From Dactylorhiza incarnata (lineage: Eukaryota; Streptophyta; Magnoliopsida; Asparagales; Orchidaceae), in contig JAWHQI010000028.1 of NCBI GenBank assembly GCA_033032865.1, positions 4,235,001 through 4,299,000 on the forward strand: a stretch of 64,000 bases of DNA, read 5' to 3'. Shown here in pieces: positions 1-11,581 of this stretch (its first letter is position 1; each line of letters opens with the position of its first letter). Both the position numbers and the translations under genes were made by a program. The notes under the pieces were generated by a model. It did no database searches and was not told the DNA's origin. It saw only the letters and a program-made list of their open reading frames with translations.

Positions 1-616
1 GAAGCCTTATTCTCCACTTATTTTCTTGAGGCTTCCATGGCCATAAAGGAATGTACGAAGGTAGTCTTCTTCTCCGGGGGGTTTAAAGACTTGATTCATT
101 AAATGTTTTTTGTTGTGATTTTTGTACCTCATTTTCACTAATTAGTGGAATGAAGGGGGAAAAAGCTCTTCAGATCAATGATGCATGATATTGCGTCCTC
201 ATCATGTGTAGATTTCAAAAGCACGATGTTTGATTACAAGCATTAGGGCATTGTGGTGAAGCATAGGAATCCTTTTTGGCAGATTTGATGATGGGAAAAT
301 TATGAATTATCCATTTATGTTGAATATGTCTGTTTGCGGGACATGAATCAGGTGTGTTCGTAGTCATGATAATCCACTATAGGATTTAAGGCTTTTTGAG
401 AAATTAAGTTGATTTGAGATAACTACCTCATTGAGGAATATGGATATAACGAAAATATGGATATGCATTTGTGATCATGAATAATAGATCACATGTGGTT
501 CTTGACAATGGAAATTGATGTTGTGACTAGCGGGGTTAGGTATTAACTCTAGTATGAGATAAATTCACATTATATGGTTATAAATTATAAGTCATGACTA
601 ATGTTCGTAAGTAGTG
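1..616. other. Unassigned AT-rich sequence left of the gypsy duplication
   Basis: No reading frame or terminal motif could be recognised here. It precedes the duplicated gypsy fragment and may be older LTR or flanking sequence. I see nothing else in it. Confidence 0.4.
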
Positions 617-1164
617 ATAGACACCCCGTATTGGAGTGTGATACCATTATTAGCAGGTTGAATTGATTATATGAAGTATTATCTTTAATATGAGATCGAT
701 TCCATGTAGTTAAATGTTGGTATTGTGATAGTGACTATGGATGCATAGTCATGGTGAATAGCCCAAATGTGAAATGAATTAGATGAATCCCCATAGTATA
801 TTATGTATGTTGTAACACACTATTTTTCCATTCAAATTAATTTTAAATGGATTCTTGAGGTTTGGAATAGGCTCATGCATATTTTTTAGAATCTCGTGGG
901 GTGTTTGGGGACCTCGTAGGTCATTACTAATGATCATGTACTTAGGCTTGTAGCTTCAATTCATGGCCTGGTGAGGCCGTGTACATGGTCATGTCAAGTG
1001 TCAGCTTAGCACACATCCTGTCCAGGCCATGTGCATGGGCATGTCCAGCCATAAAAAGAAATCCTAGAACCTGGATTGTGGTACATGGCATGGACACGAT
1101 CGTGTAGCTGGCCTTGTACATGATCATTAAGCCTTATTTTGATTTAATTCAAAATGTATGATCA

Positions 1165-1735
1165 AGGAATTCTTCACCGACCATAAGAGCCTAAAAACCT
1201 CCTCAACCAAAAATAATTGAACATGTTGCAGTTTAGGTGAATTGAGTTCCTTGGATATTATGAGGTGGGGATTTGGTACACACCCATGAAGGAAAATGTA
1301 GTGGCCAACAATTTGAATAGAAAGCACTCAGGGCAAGGTTATTGGATCGAAGCACATTATGAGCATCTAGCTCAAAACTTTGAGTCATTATATATCACTT
1401 GTGTGGCTCGCAGTGGTGCCATCATAACTTGTATGAACTGGAATGAGGTGTAATATGACATTGTGTATTGGGTGTGAAATTCAACCATGATTGATGAGGA
1501 GCTCCAACCATGTGTTGGAAGTGCGAGAGGGCAAACATAATGCTTTGATCTTGGCCGACATACTTCTAAAGAAGAAAGGAAGGATGTGCATTCCAAGCTT
1601 TGGAAAAATCTATGAGGAATTGATATATGAGATGCACTTTACAATATATTTCATTCATCCAGGTTGCACAAAGGGGTACAAGGATTTAAAGAAATTTTTT
1701 TGGTGGCCCGTAATGAAGAGGGGCGTGGAGCCGTC
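1165..1735 (+). pseudogene. Ty3/gypsy pol fragment, RNase H end to integrase zinc-binding region (copy A)
   Basis: In broken frames the translation gives FTDHKSLKNLL, then an YTPMKENVVANNLNRK stretch corresponding to the end of gypsy RNase H, whose usual form is Y-P-G-KANVVADALSRK. It then gives an HPGCTKGYKDLKKFFWWPVMK stretch, the first half of the integrase zinc-binding region that follows RNase H in gypsy pol. Stops and frameshifts separate these blocks, so no product is possible. Copy A loses the gypsy sequence at about 1800, where copy B begins. The fragment is not preceded by RT; it follows LTR-like DNA directly, indicating an internal deletion. Identification is by family motif recognition. 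Confidence 0.75.
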
Positions 1736-2344
1736 AGTGCCAAACTTGAGCTTTAGTAAAGACGGAATTTCAAAGGCCCGGCAAATTTATGTTCCCCCTG
1801 ATAGACATCCTGTATTGGAGTGTGATATCATAATTTGCGGATTGAATTGATTATATGAAGTATTATCTTTAATATGAGATAGATTCCTTGTAGTTAAATG
1901 TTGGTATTGTGATAGTGACTATGGATGCATAGTCATGGGGAATAGCCCAAATGTGAAATAAATTAGATGAATCCCCATAGTATATTATGTATGTTGTAAC
2001 ACACTATTTTTTTCTTTCAAATTGACTTTAAATGGATTCTTGAGGTTTGTAATAGGCTCATGCATATTTTTTAGATCTCGTGGGGGTGTTTGGGGACCTC
2101 GTAGGTCATGACTAATGATCATGTACTTAGGCTTGTAGCTTCAATTCATGGCCTGGTGAGGTCATGTACATGGTCATGTCAAGTGTCACAGCTCAGCACA
2201 CATCCTGTCCAGGCCATGTGCATGGGCATGTCCAGCCATAAAAAGAAATCTTAGAACCTGGATTGTGGTACATGGCATGCACACGATCGTGTAGCTGGCC
2301 TTGTACATGATCATTAAGCCTTATTTCGATTTAATTCAAATTGT

Positions 2345-2906
2345 ATGATCAAGGAATTCTTCACCAATCATAAGAGTCTAAAAACCTCCTCAACCAAGAA
2401 AAAATGAGCATGCGGCATTTTAGTTGAATTGAGTTCCATGGATATTATGAGGTGGGGATTTGGTACACACCCATGAAGGCAAATGTAGTGGCCAACAATT
2501 TGAATAGAAAACACTCGGGGCAAGGTTATTGGATCGAAGCACATTATGAGCAGCTAGCTCAAAACTTTGAGTCATTATATATCACTTGTGTGGCTCGCGG
2601 TGGTGTCATCATAACTTGTATGAACTAGAATGAGGTGTAATATGACATTGTGTATCGAGTGCGAAAGCCAACCATGATTGATGAGGATCTCCAACCATGG
2701 TGTTGGAAGTGCGAGAGGGCAAACATAATGCTTTGAACTTGGTCGACATACTTCTAAAGAAGAAAGGAAGGGTGTGCATTCCAAGCTTTGGCAAACTCTA
2801 TGAGGAATTGATATAGGAGATGCACTTTACAAAATATTCCATTCATCCAGGTTGCACAAAGGGGTACAAGTATCTAAAGAAAATTTTTTGGTGGCCCGAA
2901 ATGAAG
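2345..2906 (+). pseudogene. Ty3/gypsy pol fragment (copy B), interrupted at 2906
   Basis: This is the second copy of the RNase H to integrase fragment, 1184 bp downstream of copy A and with the same frame breaks. The reading passes through the tryptophan pair of the FWWP motif near 2886-2897 and is then cut by the solo LTR starting at 2907. The gypsy sequence resumes at 4891 with the next bases of the same motif region, as the uninterrupted copy A shows. Confidence 0.75.
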
Positions 2907-4890
2907 TGTAACACCCCAAAAATCGTAGTTCAGCGAGGTAGGCGGAGTGGTAGTGCTGCGCTCGGGATAGGCTAAAAATTCCATAGCAGTTCTCTGCGCA
3001 CGACCATTTCTCCTCTTCGCGCACGACCAGTGATCGTGCGCCAATGATCGTGCGTTAATTCGCAAGGAATCGGAGTTCTGTCTCGGGTAGTGCGCACGAC
3101 CATTTCTCCTCTTCGCGCACGACCAGTGATCGTGCGTCTATGATCGTGCGCCCTGTTAATTCTGCTCCGCGATTTTGAGCGGAGAAGGAGATCGGTCCGT
3201 CCAAATCTTTTGGAATCCGATCCAATGGCTAGGATTAGATGCTGGAGGTCTTTAGGGATGATGAGAGGAGGTTAATCCTCATAATTTCTAAGCCTTTCTC
3301 TCTCCAAACCTAGAGAAAGAAGAAGGAGGCAAGGAAGAAGAAGGAGAGATCCCGCCATTGACGGAGCTCCGGAGCTCCGTTTCGCGAGCTGTTTCCAGAT
3401 CTGGAGAGTGCAGCCCGGTGCGGTCGTTTCCCTCCGTCTAGAACCTCGGATCCATGGCGAAGAAGAACGCTCCTAGGGTAACGATTCTTCCTCCCGATAT
3501 TTGGACTTGTCATTTGTCCTCTGCTTCATTTCTCTATGCTTGCATGAGGAATCCCTTTCACCAAATGGGTGAAGTGTAGGATTTCCTCAAGTTCTTCGGA
3601 ACTCCGGGTAGATTGTGTCCGTCCCCGGCATATTGCATGTAGAAAATCCGGTAGTCGTGCGGATTTAGGCATTGTGTGTGAAGCCTATTCGTGGTTGTGA
3701 GCCCGAATCGGTGATGCTTGATTTGCGACGTTGCATTTAGGTTAGGCCTAGAATGCGTGCCGGAGAATGACTCCGTGAAATCATCTATAGTATTGCGGGA
3801 ATTAAGTGTAGGCGTCTTGTGAAGATCCTAACGAAAGCCCCATGCTTTGAGATTGGATGAAGGCAAACCTTCACCACGAAATTGATGCGGAGCGTATTGT
3901 ACCTCCTTCGTTGAGTATTTGTGAAGCCTAGATCCTTGTGAAGGGGTTAGGTGCGTAGCTTATAAATTGTGTAGCACTTGAAAGTGCTAAACCCTTACGG
4001 GCCGAGGTGAAGCCGTACCCGCGTCGTGCGATAGATCGCGACGATTAGAGCACGGGCAAAGCTAAACCGAACCCGCTTCCATGCAGATCGGTATGAGGTC
4101 CCTACCTCATGAAAGCCGTGTGATCATGGGAGAGGTCGTGGAAGGTGACTTACCTAGTCCGACCAAAAGCTCTTTTTCCCACCTAAGGCGATGGCCCTTA
4201 CGGTGGAGTGTTTAGTGGAATGGATGTTATGTTAGCCTCATGCGATTGCTTAGGCGGTTGTGGGGAACCTTCGGGTGAACCCAACCAACATCATGTGCAT
4301 ACCTAGGTTCCCTTCTTTTTGATGCTCAACCTAGAAGATTGATTGTGCTTGAAACGTCACCTTGTGTAGTTGCACTTTCTTTATATTAGTACTTGTGCTA
4401 GTATGGCTTGCTTGCAGGGTAGAAGCTCCGCCACCCCGGGAAAGGGGTGGGGTCGTTATAATTTGGTCAGCTTTGCTGACCGTTACCTTGTTTGCCACCG
4501 CTTGGTGGAATGTTCTTATGCAGGTGCAGGTGAGCCTAGCGGAAAATAGCGGGCGGTGGCCCTTATGCTGAGTTGGCCCTCGAAGGCCAGCCTCTTTTCT
4601 GTTTTCCTTGTATTGCCGGCCTGCGTGTCGATGTATGTTTGGAGTTTTTATCACATTTGGTAAATGTAAGGCCTTAAGGCCGTAACTCTATATTATAGTT
4701 TCATTCCTATGATAGTGGACAGTTCTAATTGAAATGTTTTTAATCAAATGCTTCCGCTTACGTTTTGTACTCTCGTGTAGTTGTATTCTTTTCTGTTTAT
4801 CACCTTTTAACTCCTAGCTAGTGTGGTTTGTATGGCGTGGGGTCCCGGCCGGACCCGCTGTTATACTTTTCGTACTGGCAGGGTGTTACA
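2907..4890. mobile_element. Solo LTR (1984 bp) inserted in gypsy copy B
   Basis: It begins TGTAACACCC and ends GGGTGTTACA, which are perfect 10-bp inverted termini with the TG...CA form of LTRs. The 5-bp duplication TGAAG flanks it at 2902-2906 and 4891-4895. Removing it restores the sequence seen uninterrupted in copy A near 1715. There are no pol or gag motifs inside, so it is most simply a solo LTR left by LTR-LTR recombination. TGTAACACCC is a common start for plant gypsy LTRs (family knowledge). Orientation is not resolved. Confidence 0.9.
2996..3156. repeat. Two 96-bp tandem units with GCGCACGA/TCGTGCGC palindromes
   Basis: The block starting GCGCACGACCATTTCTCCTC occurs at 2996 and again at 3092. 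Each unit contains an 8-bp inverted repeat (GCGCACGA ... TCGTGCGC) around a 7-nt spacer, so each could form a hairpin. It lies near the left end of the solo LTR. Confidence 0.75.
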
Positions 4891-6115
4891 TGAAGAAGGG
4901 CGTGGAGTTATATGTGAGTCAGTGCCAAACTTGAGCTTTAGTAAAGATGGAATTTCAAAGGTCTGAGAAATTTATGTCCCCCCTTCCTATTCCTGAGTGA
5001 AAGATCGGCAACATCTCTATGGATTTTGTGCATGGATTGCGCAGGTCCTAATAAGGGAATAATGCTATTTGGGGGATTGTGGACCGCTTGATTAAAGTGG
5101 CTCACTTCATCCCTAATTGGAAAGATGATGATGTAGAGAGACTGGTAGATCTCTATGTGCAAAATATTGTTCGGTTGCATGGGATACTGAAGAGCATAAT
5201 TAGTAATAGAGATGGGTTCTTTACCTCCAAGGATTGTAGGCTAGTTCAGAAGAGATTGGTAACGAAGCTGAAGTTTAGTATGGCATTTCACCCGCAGACC
5301 GACCGTCAAAAGGAGAAAACCAACCATAGTATGTAAGCCATGCTCTGGATGTGCGCACTCGAGTTCGGAAAGAAAAGGGAGGATCACATATTTATGATCG
5401 AGTTCACGTACAATAATATGTTTCAAGCAAGCATCAAGATGGTGTGGTACGAATCACTTTATAGGAGGCGGTGTCGAACACCGATGTTATGGGTAGAGAG
5501 GTAGACGACACTAAGCTATTGTAAAAGAAAGTGGTCTCATATGCTTTTGATGTCATTGAGACTATTCATGAGCGTATGATGATCACTTTGGATTGACAAG
5601 CGAAGTATTATAATGTGTGTCACCAGAATGTGGAGTTCGGGGTTGGCGACATGGTTTATTTGAAGATCAACTCATTCAAAAGTGTGTCACAGATTCAATA
5701 ACTAAATAGGTTGATTCGAAGGTATTTGGGCCATTTTTCGATCGTTGAATGCATAGGAGAGTGTGTGCATCCTTGCATTATCAGCAGAGTTGAGCTGATT
5801 GCATGACGTTTTCCATGTATTGGTGCGGAGGAAGGCTTTAGTGGAATCCAGTACAGTGGTTGAGCCGACTGTGGTGCCGATGGAGGAGAATTTGGCAATT
5901 GTCTTTCTCCCAAGTGTTATTAAAGGTGCAGATATCCGATGCGATATAAAGAAGTCAAGCTCGTGAAGGTGCGTTGGAATAATTGCGGGCACGTCAAATT
6001 CTCTTGGGAAAGAGAGCAAGCAATGTGGGAGGAATACTCAGATCTCTTTTCTTCCGGTATGTGTTTATGTTAAGTTAGAGGTTTGATTTTGAGGAAAAAA
6101 TGCATTTAAGGGGGG
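4891..6115 (+). pseudogene. Ty3/gypsy integrase core, C-terminal region and polypurine tract
   Basis: At 5079-5336 the translation gives VDRLIKVAHFIP, IVRLHGILKSIISNRD and AFHPQTDRQKEKTN, the gypsy integrase core. The second catalytic acidic residue, normally in SDRD, reads SNRD, so one essential Asp is lost. The QTD...E block is present. Frame-shifted remains of the C-terminal part follow: VGDMVYLK near 5645-5670 and KLVKVRWNN...WERE...WEEYSDLF at about 5964-6052, like the end of chromovirus-type pol. A purine tract AAGGGGGG at 6108-6115 directly precedes LTR-like sequence, as a plus-strand polypurine tract should. Many stops make it non-functional. Confidence 0.75.
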
Positions 6116-6117
6116 TC

Positions 6118-6190
6118 GTAATGCCCCATTTTCCCTTCAAATTGATTTTAAATGGACTCTTGAGGTTAGGAATAGTCTCATGTTGTTGAG
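6118..6190 (+). repeat. Start of the gypsy 3' LTR (fragment)
   Basis: After the polypurine tract, TAATGCCCCATTTTCCCTTC and the next ~50 bases match the LTR-like sequence at 811-880 and 1995-2064 with scattered mismatches. The right end of this LTR was not found; similarity fades by about 6190. Confidence 0.55.
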
Positions 6191-7227
6191 TTTTGTTTGA
6201 GCATCTCATGCACAGTGAAAGACTAGCAAAAACCCATTTGAAATGATCATGCAAAACCAATATATCAAGAGTCGAGTTTACACTCGTGTCGAAATCAAAC
6301 TCTTGCAAAGAATAACTGTCGTATGAGTCCCAAAACGCAGAACGAGATCCACGTCTCTACGGGCATCCACACAAACGCCGAAAAGACCATGAAGTCCGTC
6401 AAAACGGGCACGAGGTTGGAAGATGATCGTCCATCTTCCTCACAAAATACTAGTTCCGCTCTTGGAGAAGTTTTCGGCTGCAGGCTCTTCAAGTCACTCA
6501 CTTGAAAACCTAAAACGCACTTTATATGACAGTTTCACAAACCGCCCATCTGTGCGTCAAAAGAAACCGAAGAGAGTAATTCATGCGCCAAATACTATTC
6601 GACGTGCATCAGTTTCTCAAATCGATGCATGCGTCGAATAACATCCTACTAATCAACGGACATAGATATCACAAATCAACATTGCTTCGAATACTATCTG
6701 GTGGCATATGTTTTTTGCTAAACACACACCAAAATGACGTGCGTCGATTTCACAAATCAACGCATACAACGAATAGTAGTTTAACAACAATTTTCGAATC
6801 TAATTCGACATGCAAATACTCTAATCAATATTTAATTCATTCTTAATTAATTAAATCTCATTTTAGATTTGATTCTTCACTTATATATTCAATATAAGTA
6901 AAAACCAATCCAATCATTTATCTAATATATACAATTTTTAAATGATACTCTTTATTTGTATTTATATAAGAAGAAAATTAAATAAAAAAAGCCCGACCAT
7001 GTATAGGAGAATAGGAGGTGGCAAATATCGATTGATTCTATTTTTATGAGAGATTGTGAATTAGACGTGAAGATTAAAAATATTACTTATTACGAGCAGT
7101 CTGTCATAAGGAATCTTCTTGCCCTGCACATCACTACGCCCGCTGCTTGCATCCTTATGTGCAGTACGGTAACACCTGTACTTTCGTATGTTGCTCGATC
7201 TTGTCGATGGGATGCAAACATCAGGCA
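6191..7227. other. Unassigned AT-rich flank of the MULE
   Basis: No coding motif was recognised. Around 6590-6645 and 6745-6780 there are short inverted blocks built on TATTCGACG/CGTCGAATA, but I could not define element ends. The sequence ends at the MULE target-site duplication. Confidence 0.4.
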
Positions 7228-7236
7228 TAGTGATGG

Positions 7237-8066
7237 GTGAAATTTTTCGGTCTGATTGTCGGACCGCAAAAATCTAGGAAGCACCGGTACGGGTACGAGT
7301 ACCGGGTACGATACGTATCCGGTACGGCGGTAAGCCAAAATTTAAAAAATAAAGATACGGGTGCGGCGGGATACGTTGTATTAAATATAATAAATAAATA
7401 TATCTATGTATACTCTCACAAATGTAATTAAAAGTTCTCAAAATAATATAACAACAAACACAATTGCATAAATCATCAATTGAAGTACAAATTCATAGTT
7501 AATGCAATATAATATGAAGTTCTCGAACAAAAAATATTCAATATCATTTGAATCAAATTTAAAGATGTTTATCAGTCATTTTCTTCCCTTTCTTTCCCAT
7601 TATTGGAGATTAACACATCTTCAACTTCTGATTCGTCTAGAGACAAATTAGCAAAATATTAAACATAGAAAAATTCATGTTGAACAAATAGAAACAGTAC
7701 AAATTTAAAACATCTAATCCTTAAAATATATAGTAAAAAATCAAAATAATAAAATTTAAATCAAATTCTTTATATTTTTAACGAAAGAAAATACCTAAAT
7801 TTGAAGTACATTTTGTTACTATAATAAACACACATCGCAAATTATATTTATGGGTCACAATTTTTCTTTTCTAAAAGACACTTGTTTACTTCAGAAAAAC
7901 ATACTCTTATTACAATATGCGGTGTATCCGCGAGTATCGGGTACGTACCGGTATCGGATACGTATCCGGTACGAGTACGTGACCCTCAAGGAAGTATCGG
8001 TGCTTCATAGGCAAAAACAGTCCGAGTTTAAAAACCCCCTCTTCCGTGTTGGGCCCAACCTCCCAT
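7237..8066 (+). repeat. Left TIR of the MULE, split by a hAT-like insertion
   Basis: The outer part is 7237-7273. The inner part resumes at 8019 with AGTCCGAGTTTAAAAACCCC and CTCTTCCGTGTTGGGCC, matching the right TIR (reverse complement of 22014-22097: GGTCTGAGTTTAAAAACCCC, CTCTTCCGCGCTGGGCC). Confidence 0.85.
7274..8010. mobile_element. Non-autonomous hAT-like element (737 bp)
   Basis: The termini are inverted: CTAGGAAGCACCGGTAC at the left, and CTATGAAGCACCGATAC as the reverse complement of the right end. An 8-bp target duplication flanks it, GCAAAAAT (7266-7273) and GCAAAAAC (8011-8018), one mismatch apart. Eight base pairs is the hAT target size. GGTACG/CGTACC motifs are densely repeated just inside both ends, as subterminal transposase-binding repeats often are. 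The centre is AT-rich without coding content. The hAT assignment rests on TSD length and terminus style, not on a transposase. Confidence 0.75.
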
Positions 8067-9000
8067 TCGGAAATTTCCTGGTTTTCCCTTCATCTCCATT
8101 TTTACCTCTGCTTTTCCCTCCCCCCTCTTCCGGCGAGCAGCTGCCCTCCACTCTTCCGGCGAGCAGTTGGCTTACTCCTTTATTCCTCTCTACCGCCGAG
8201 AAGCGCAGCGCACCGTTGGCCGTCCTCGCCACCTTTCTCGAAACGACCTCTACTACTCTTCTCTTCCTCCGAGAAGTACAAATCATCGTCGACCATCCTC
8301 CTCCCTTTTTCTCTCGAAATACCATACACATCAGCTTATCTTGATAAAACATTGCACTACAACCGCCACCATGGAGAAATTTGCAGCATCCATAGATAAC
8401 ATTCCCGTAGTTAAGGTAATCGACATGTCTTTTTTGTGTTGTAGGTGTGATTCTGGTAATACACTGCGATTTTTTTTTAGTTATATCTAGCCGGATTTTA
8501 TTTGTAGGCTAACTGTGTTATTCTCCGATCGAATGTTACCTAGAATTATCTATGACCGGTTCTTTTTTTTTTGGTATCTGGGTTATTCTCCGATCGGATG
8601 TGATTCATTCAGTACTATAACCAGACGGTTTGTCTCTTAAACTAATTACATCTCTTATTTATTCATAGGAGAATGTTGTTGTTGCCTTTCCGACTGTGCA
8701 CTCTGGTGAGGAAGCTTATAATATGTACAAAGAGTACGCACGCACAATTGGATTCAGCGTGCGCAAACAACATATCCTATATTTGACTCATACTAGGATT
8801 GTCAAAGCGAGGCAGTTTTCATGTGCAAAAGCAGGGTTTAAATGATTTAATCTACAGTAGGATGTGCAGAAGAAATTCCGCAAACTTGATGTAACATCCC
8901 AACTCTAAAATAGGGTCTAGCCGGTTCAGTTGAACCCTTGGAGAAACTTAGGTCGGGTCATAGGACAACCACGACCCGACCTCACCACATAGTGGTGGTC

Positions 9001-9640
9001 ATTTAGAGAAATAATTGTTTTGGGTAGCATTGTGCTTCGCCACAACACCGAAGTAGTTTATGGAGCATACGTGCTCTGAATTGACTTCCGTCAGTTGCGT
9101 TAGACTCATATGGTCGGTACAAGTGCAACGGAATTCGTTTCGTTCCAATCCAAGGTCATTTGGTGAAAGTGACCGTTTTGAGTACCGTAGCGCATCACGA
9201 CGACGATGTTTTAGTATAGTGAGCATACATGCTCCTAATCGACTTCAGTCAGTTGCATTAGACTCGTATGGTCAATACGAGTGCAACAAAATTTGTTCTG
9301 TTCCAATCCGAAGTCATTTGGTGAAAGTGACTGTTTTGAACACCGTAGAGCGTCACGACGACACTATTTTAGTATAGTGAGCATACGTGCTCCGAATTGA
9401 CTTCCGTCAGTTGAGTTAGACTCGTATGGTCGGTACGAGTGCAACGTAACTCGTTTCGTTTCAATCCGATGTCGTTTGGAGAAAACGACTATTTTGAGTA
9501 ACCTCGTGCGTCGCAACAACGCAATTTTCAAATTTTGAGCAAGCGTGCTCCGAATTGAATTCCGTCAGTTGTGTTGGACTTGTATGGACGATACGAGTGC
9601 AATAAAATTCGTTTCACTCAATTCCGACGTCGTTTAGTCA
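9001..9640 (+). repeat. 158-bp tandem array, about four copies
   Basis: The landmark GAGCATACGTGCTC or its variants falls at 9063, 9221, 9379 and 9537, each 158 bp apart. Each unit also carries CAGTTG(C/A)GTTAGACTC and a GTACGAGTGCAAC block. The fourth copy is the most diverged. Confidence 0.85.
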
Positions 9641-10156
9641 AGTAAGTAAAAAAACGTTCGTAAAATTATAAGAATCTCGAGATACGTAAACACTTGATTT
9701 CGACCCCGTCACATCAAACGTTGACTCGGCACTCGACGACTCGAACCCATAATGACTTTGACCCGCACCGGGGACCCACTTAGGGTTGACTTGGTCAACC
9801 CTCTTATAAGAGGTGAATTTCTTTTGGATTTTGAAACTCTTCCCACCCATCAACTCCACTAAAATCTCCATGCTATCATTTGGGTGGCTAATAGCAACCC
9901 CAAGGCATCCAAGTAGTGAGATTAGATATTTTTTTTGGCTTGGATATCCAAGGCTAAAATCCCAAACCTCTCTCCCTCTCCCAAGCCTAGCCTAACCCAA
10001 CCCAAGTTCCTCTAACCATGCTAGTACACCTCCCCTCCAACAGATGGCTGACAGCTGCCCACCCTCACCCCAACTAGGGTTGCCGGCAACTCAACCCCCG
10101 TCCACTCGGGTTAGAAGGAAGAAAAGGAAGAAGGAGGAGGGGGTCTCGGCCACCTC

Positions 10157-10162
10157 TATAAA
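10157..10162 (+). promoter_or_regulatory. Candidate TATA box of the large LTR
   Basis: TATAAA sits in CCTCTATAAAGGGCC, followed by GC-rich sequence. In an LTR this is the expected U3/R arrangement. No transcript evidence is available. Confidence 0.45.
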
Positions 10163-11581
10163 GGGCCTCCCATGGCTCCACCTGAAGGGGACTACTCCTG
10201 GAGCCCCTCCCGAGCAATTCCGAGATCAGCCCCACCACTTCGACCCCCTGCCGGCGCCGAAGAAGAAAAGCCCGAGGCCACCACCCTTCCATGGCAACAT
10301 CGCCGGAGGGCTCCCAGAGGACCCCAAACCAGATGGGACCATCTCCTCTCCTTCCTCCCTATCTTTTGGACGCATCGCATGCGTACTCCGGCGGCCGGAG
10401 CGACGCCGCCGTCCTCCCTCCCATCCGTTCAAGTCTTTGTAAAAATTAACTCCGGCGATGGCCGGCGGCGGCAGGCCGCCGGTCCACCGCCGGAGGGAGA
10501 GTCGGCCGGGGGCGGAGCCATGGCCGGCCGGTGGCCGGACGCCGACGGGGAGAGGCCGTAAAGGGGGCGGCGGCGTATTATATATATTATACTATTTGAT
10601 TTTTCTGGGCCTTATGGATAGCCCAAATGCAAACACTTTGAACATGAAAGTTGCTCATCTTGGCAAGGGGGACTTGCTATACAAATTTCATAATTTTTTG
10701 AAGAGGCTAAGTATTTTTAGAAATTAAAATACATCAAATAATTGGGGTTTTGAATTACCAGAGGGGGCAAATGAGATCTGAAATTTTTGAAATAAATTTG
10801 GGATATTTCTAGAGCCCATGTACACATGTGGTAATTATTTTAGAATTTGTAAAAGTCATTATGACTATTTAAGGATTTAATCAAGCTTATTCCCTTATTT
10901 GTAAAAATTTCATGGGGAGATTTTCATGACCCAGATGACTCAAATTTTTATGTGATGTGTATTATAGCATGAAATAGCCTAGCAAAAATATACAAACTTT
11001 ACTATGCATTTCTGAGATTTTTAAAGATTTAAATGAGGTAGAAAATACTGGTTTAATAATATCAGAGGTTTTTAACTCTGTCATGAAAATCTGAGAAAAT
11101 CTCCAAATAACAGCGGATTTGGTGATAGGTGGGCTTATTTTTAAATATAAAAATTATGAGCTTAATCGAGGAAAACAACTCGTCGGGTTGCACTTAAGAA
11201 AATACTCGAACATTGGAAGTCGTCTCTTTTCGGAGAATTTAAGGGACACATAATAATGTTCCTCTAACCCGTTTAAGCCATGTGTAAAAGGCGCAATTAA
11301 TACCCATGATCGGGCTGTAAATAAAGTGGCAGAATTTGGAAGAGACTCCTATGAACGGAGATAGAACAAAACTTTCCTCCTATGAACGGAGATGGAACTG
11401 AAGCCTCATATATATGGAGTGAAGGACTACTAACCCTTTTATTCTATTGAACTTTCTTTTACTCCAATCTCGTACTGGTCCCACTCCTTTAAATTTCAGT
11501 ACCTTTCATTTAGCTTCTTTTCAGTACCAGTCCAGTCTCGCACTGGTCTAGTTTATTTCAGTTATTGTACTTTATTTCAGT

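Larger units (their letters stand above)
617..2906. repeat. 1184-bp tandem direct duplication of gypsy-derived DNA
   Basis: Copy A starts at 617 and copy B at 1801, an exact offset of 1184 bp, and the copies match almost base for base. Each carries an LTR-like start (TGTAACACACTATTTTT at 811 and 1995) followed by an RNase H to integrase fragment. The end of copy B is displaced: it breaks at 2906 and resumes at 4891 after a solo LTR. The about 70 bases after 811 and 1995 also match 6118-6190, so they are probably pieces of the same LTR. The duplication must predate the solo-LTR insertion, because only copy B carries it. Confidence 0.85.

Noticed and set aside
6590..6780. Possible MITE built on TATTCGACG/CGTCGAATA inverted blocks
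   Set aside because: Blocks are scattered with uneven spacing, and no terminal repeats or target duplication were found.
10044..10561. GC-rich open frames of 129-132 aa on both strands
   Set aside because: Proline/arginine-rich frames in a GC-rich LTR segment downstream of a TATA-like box; no family motif, and open on both strands.
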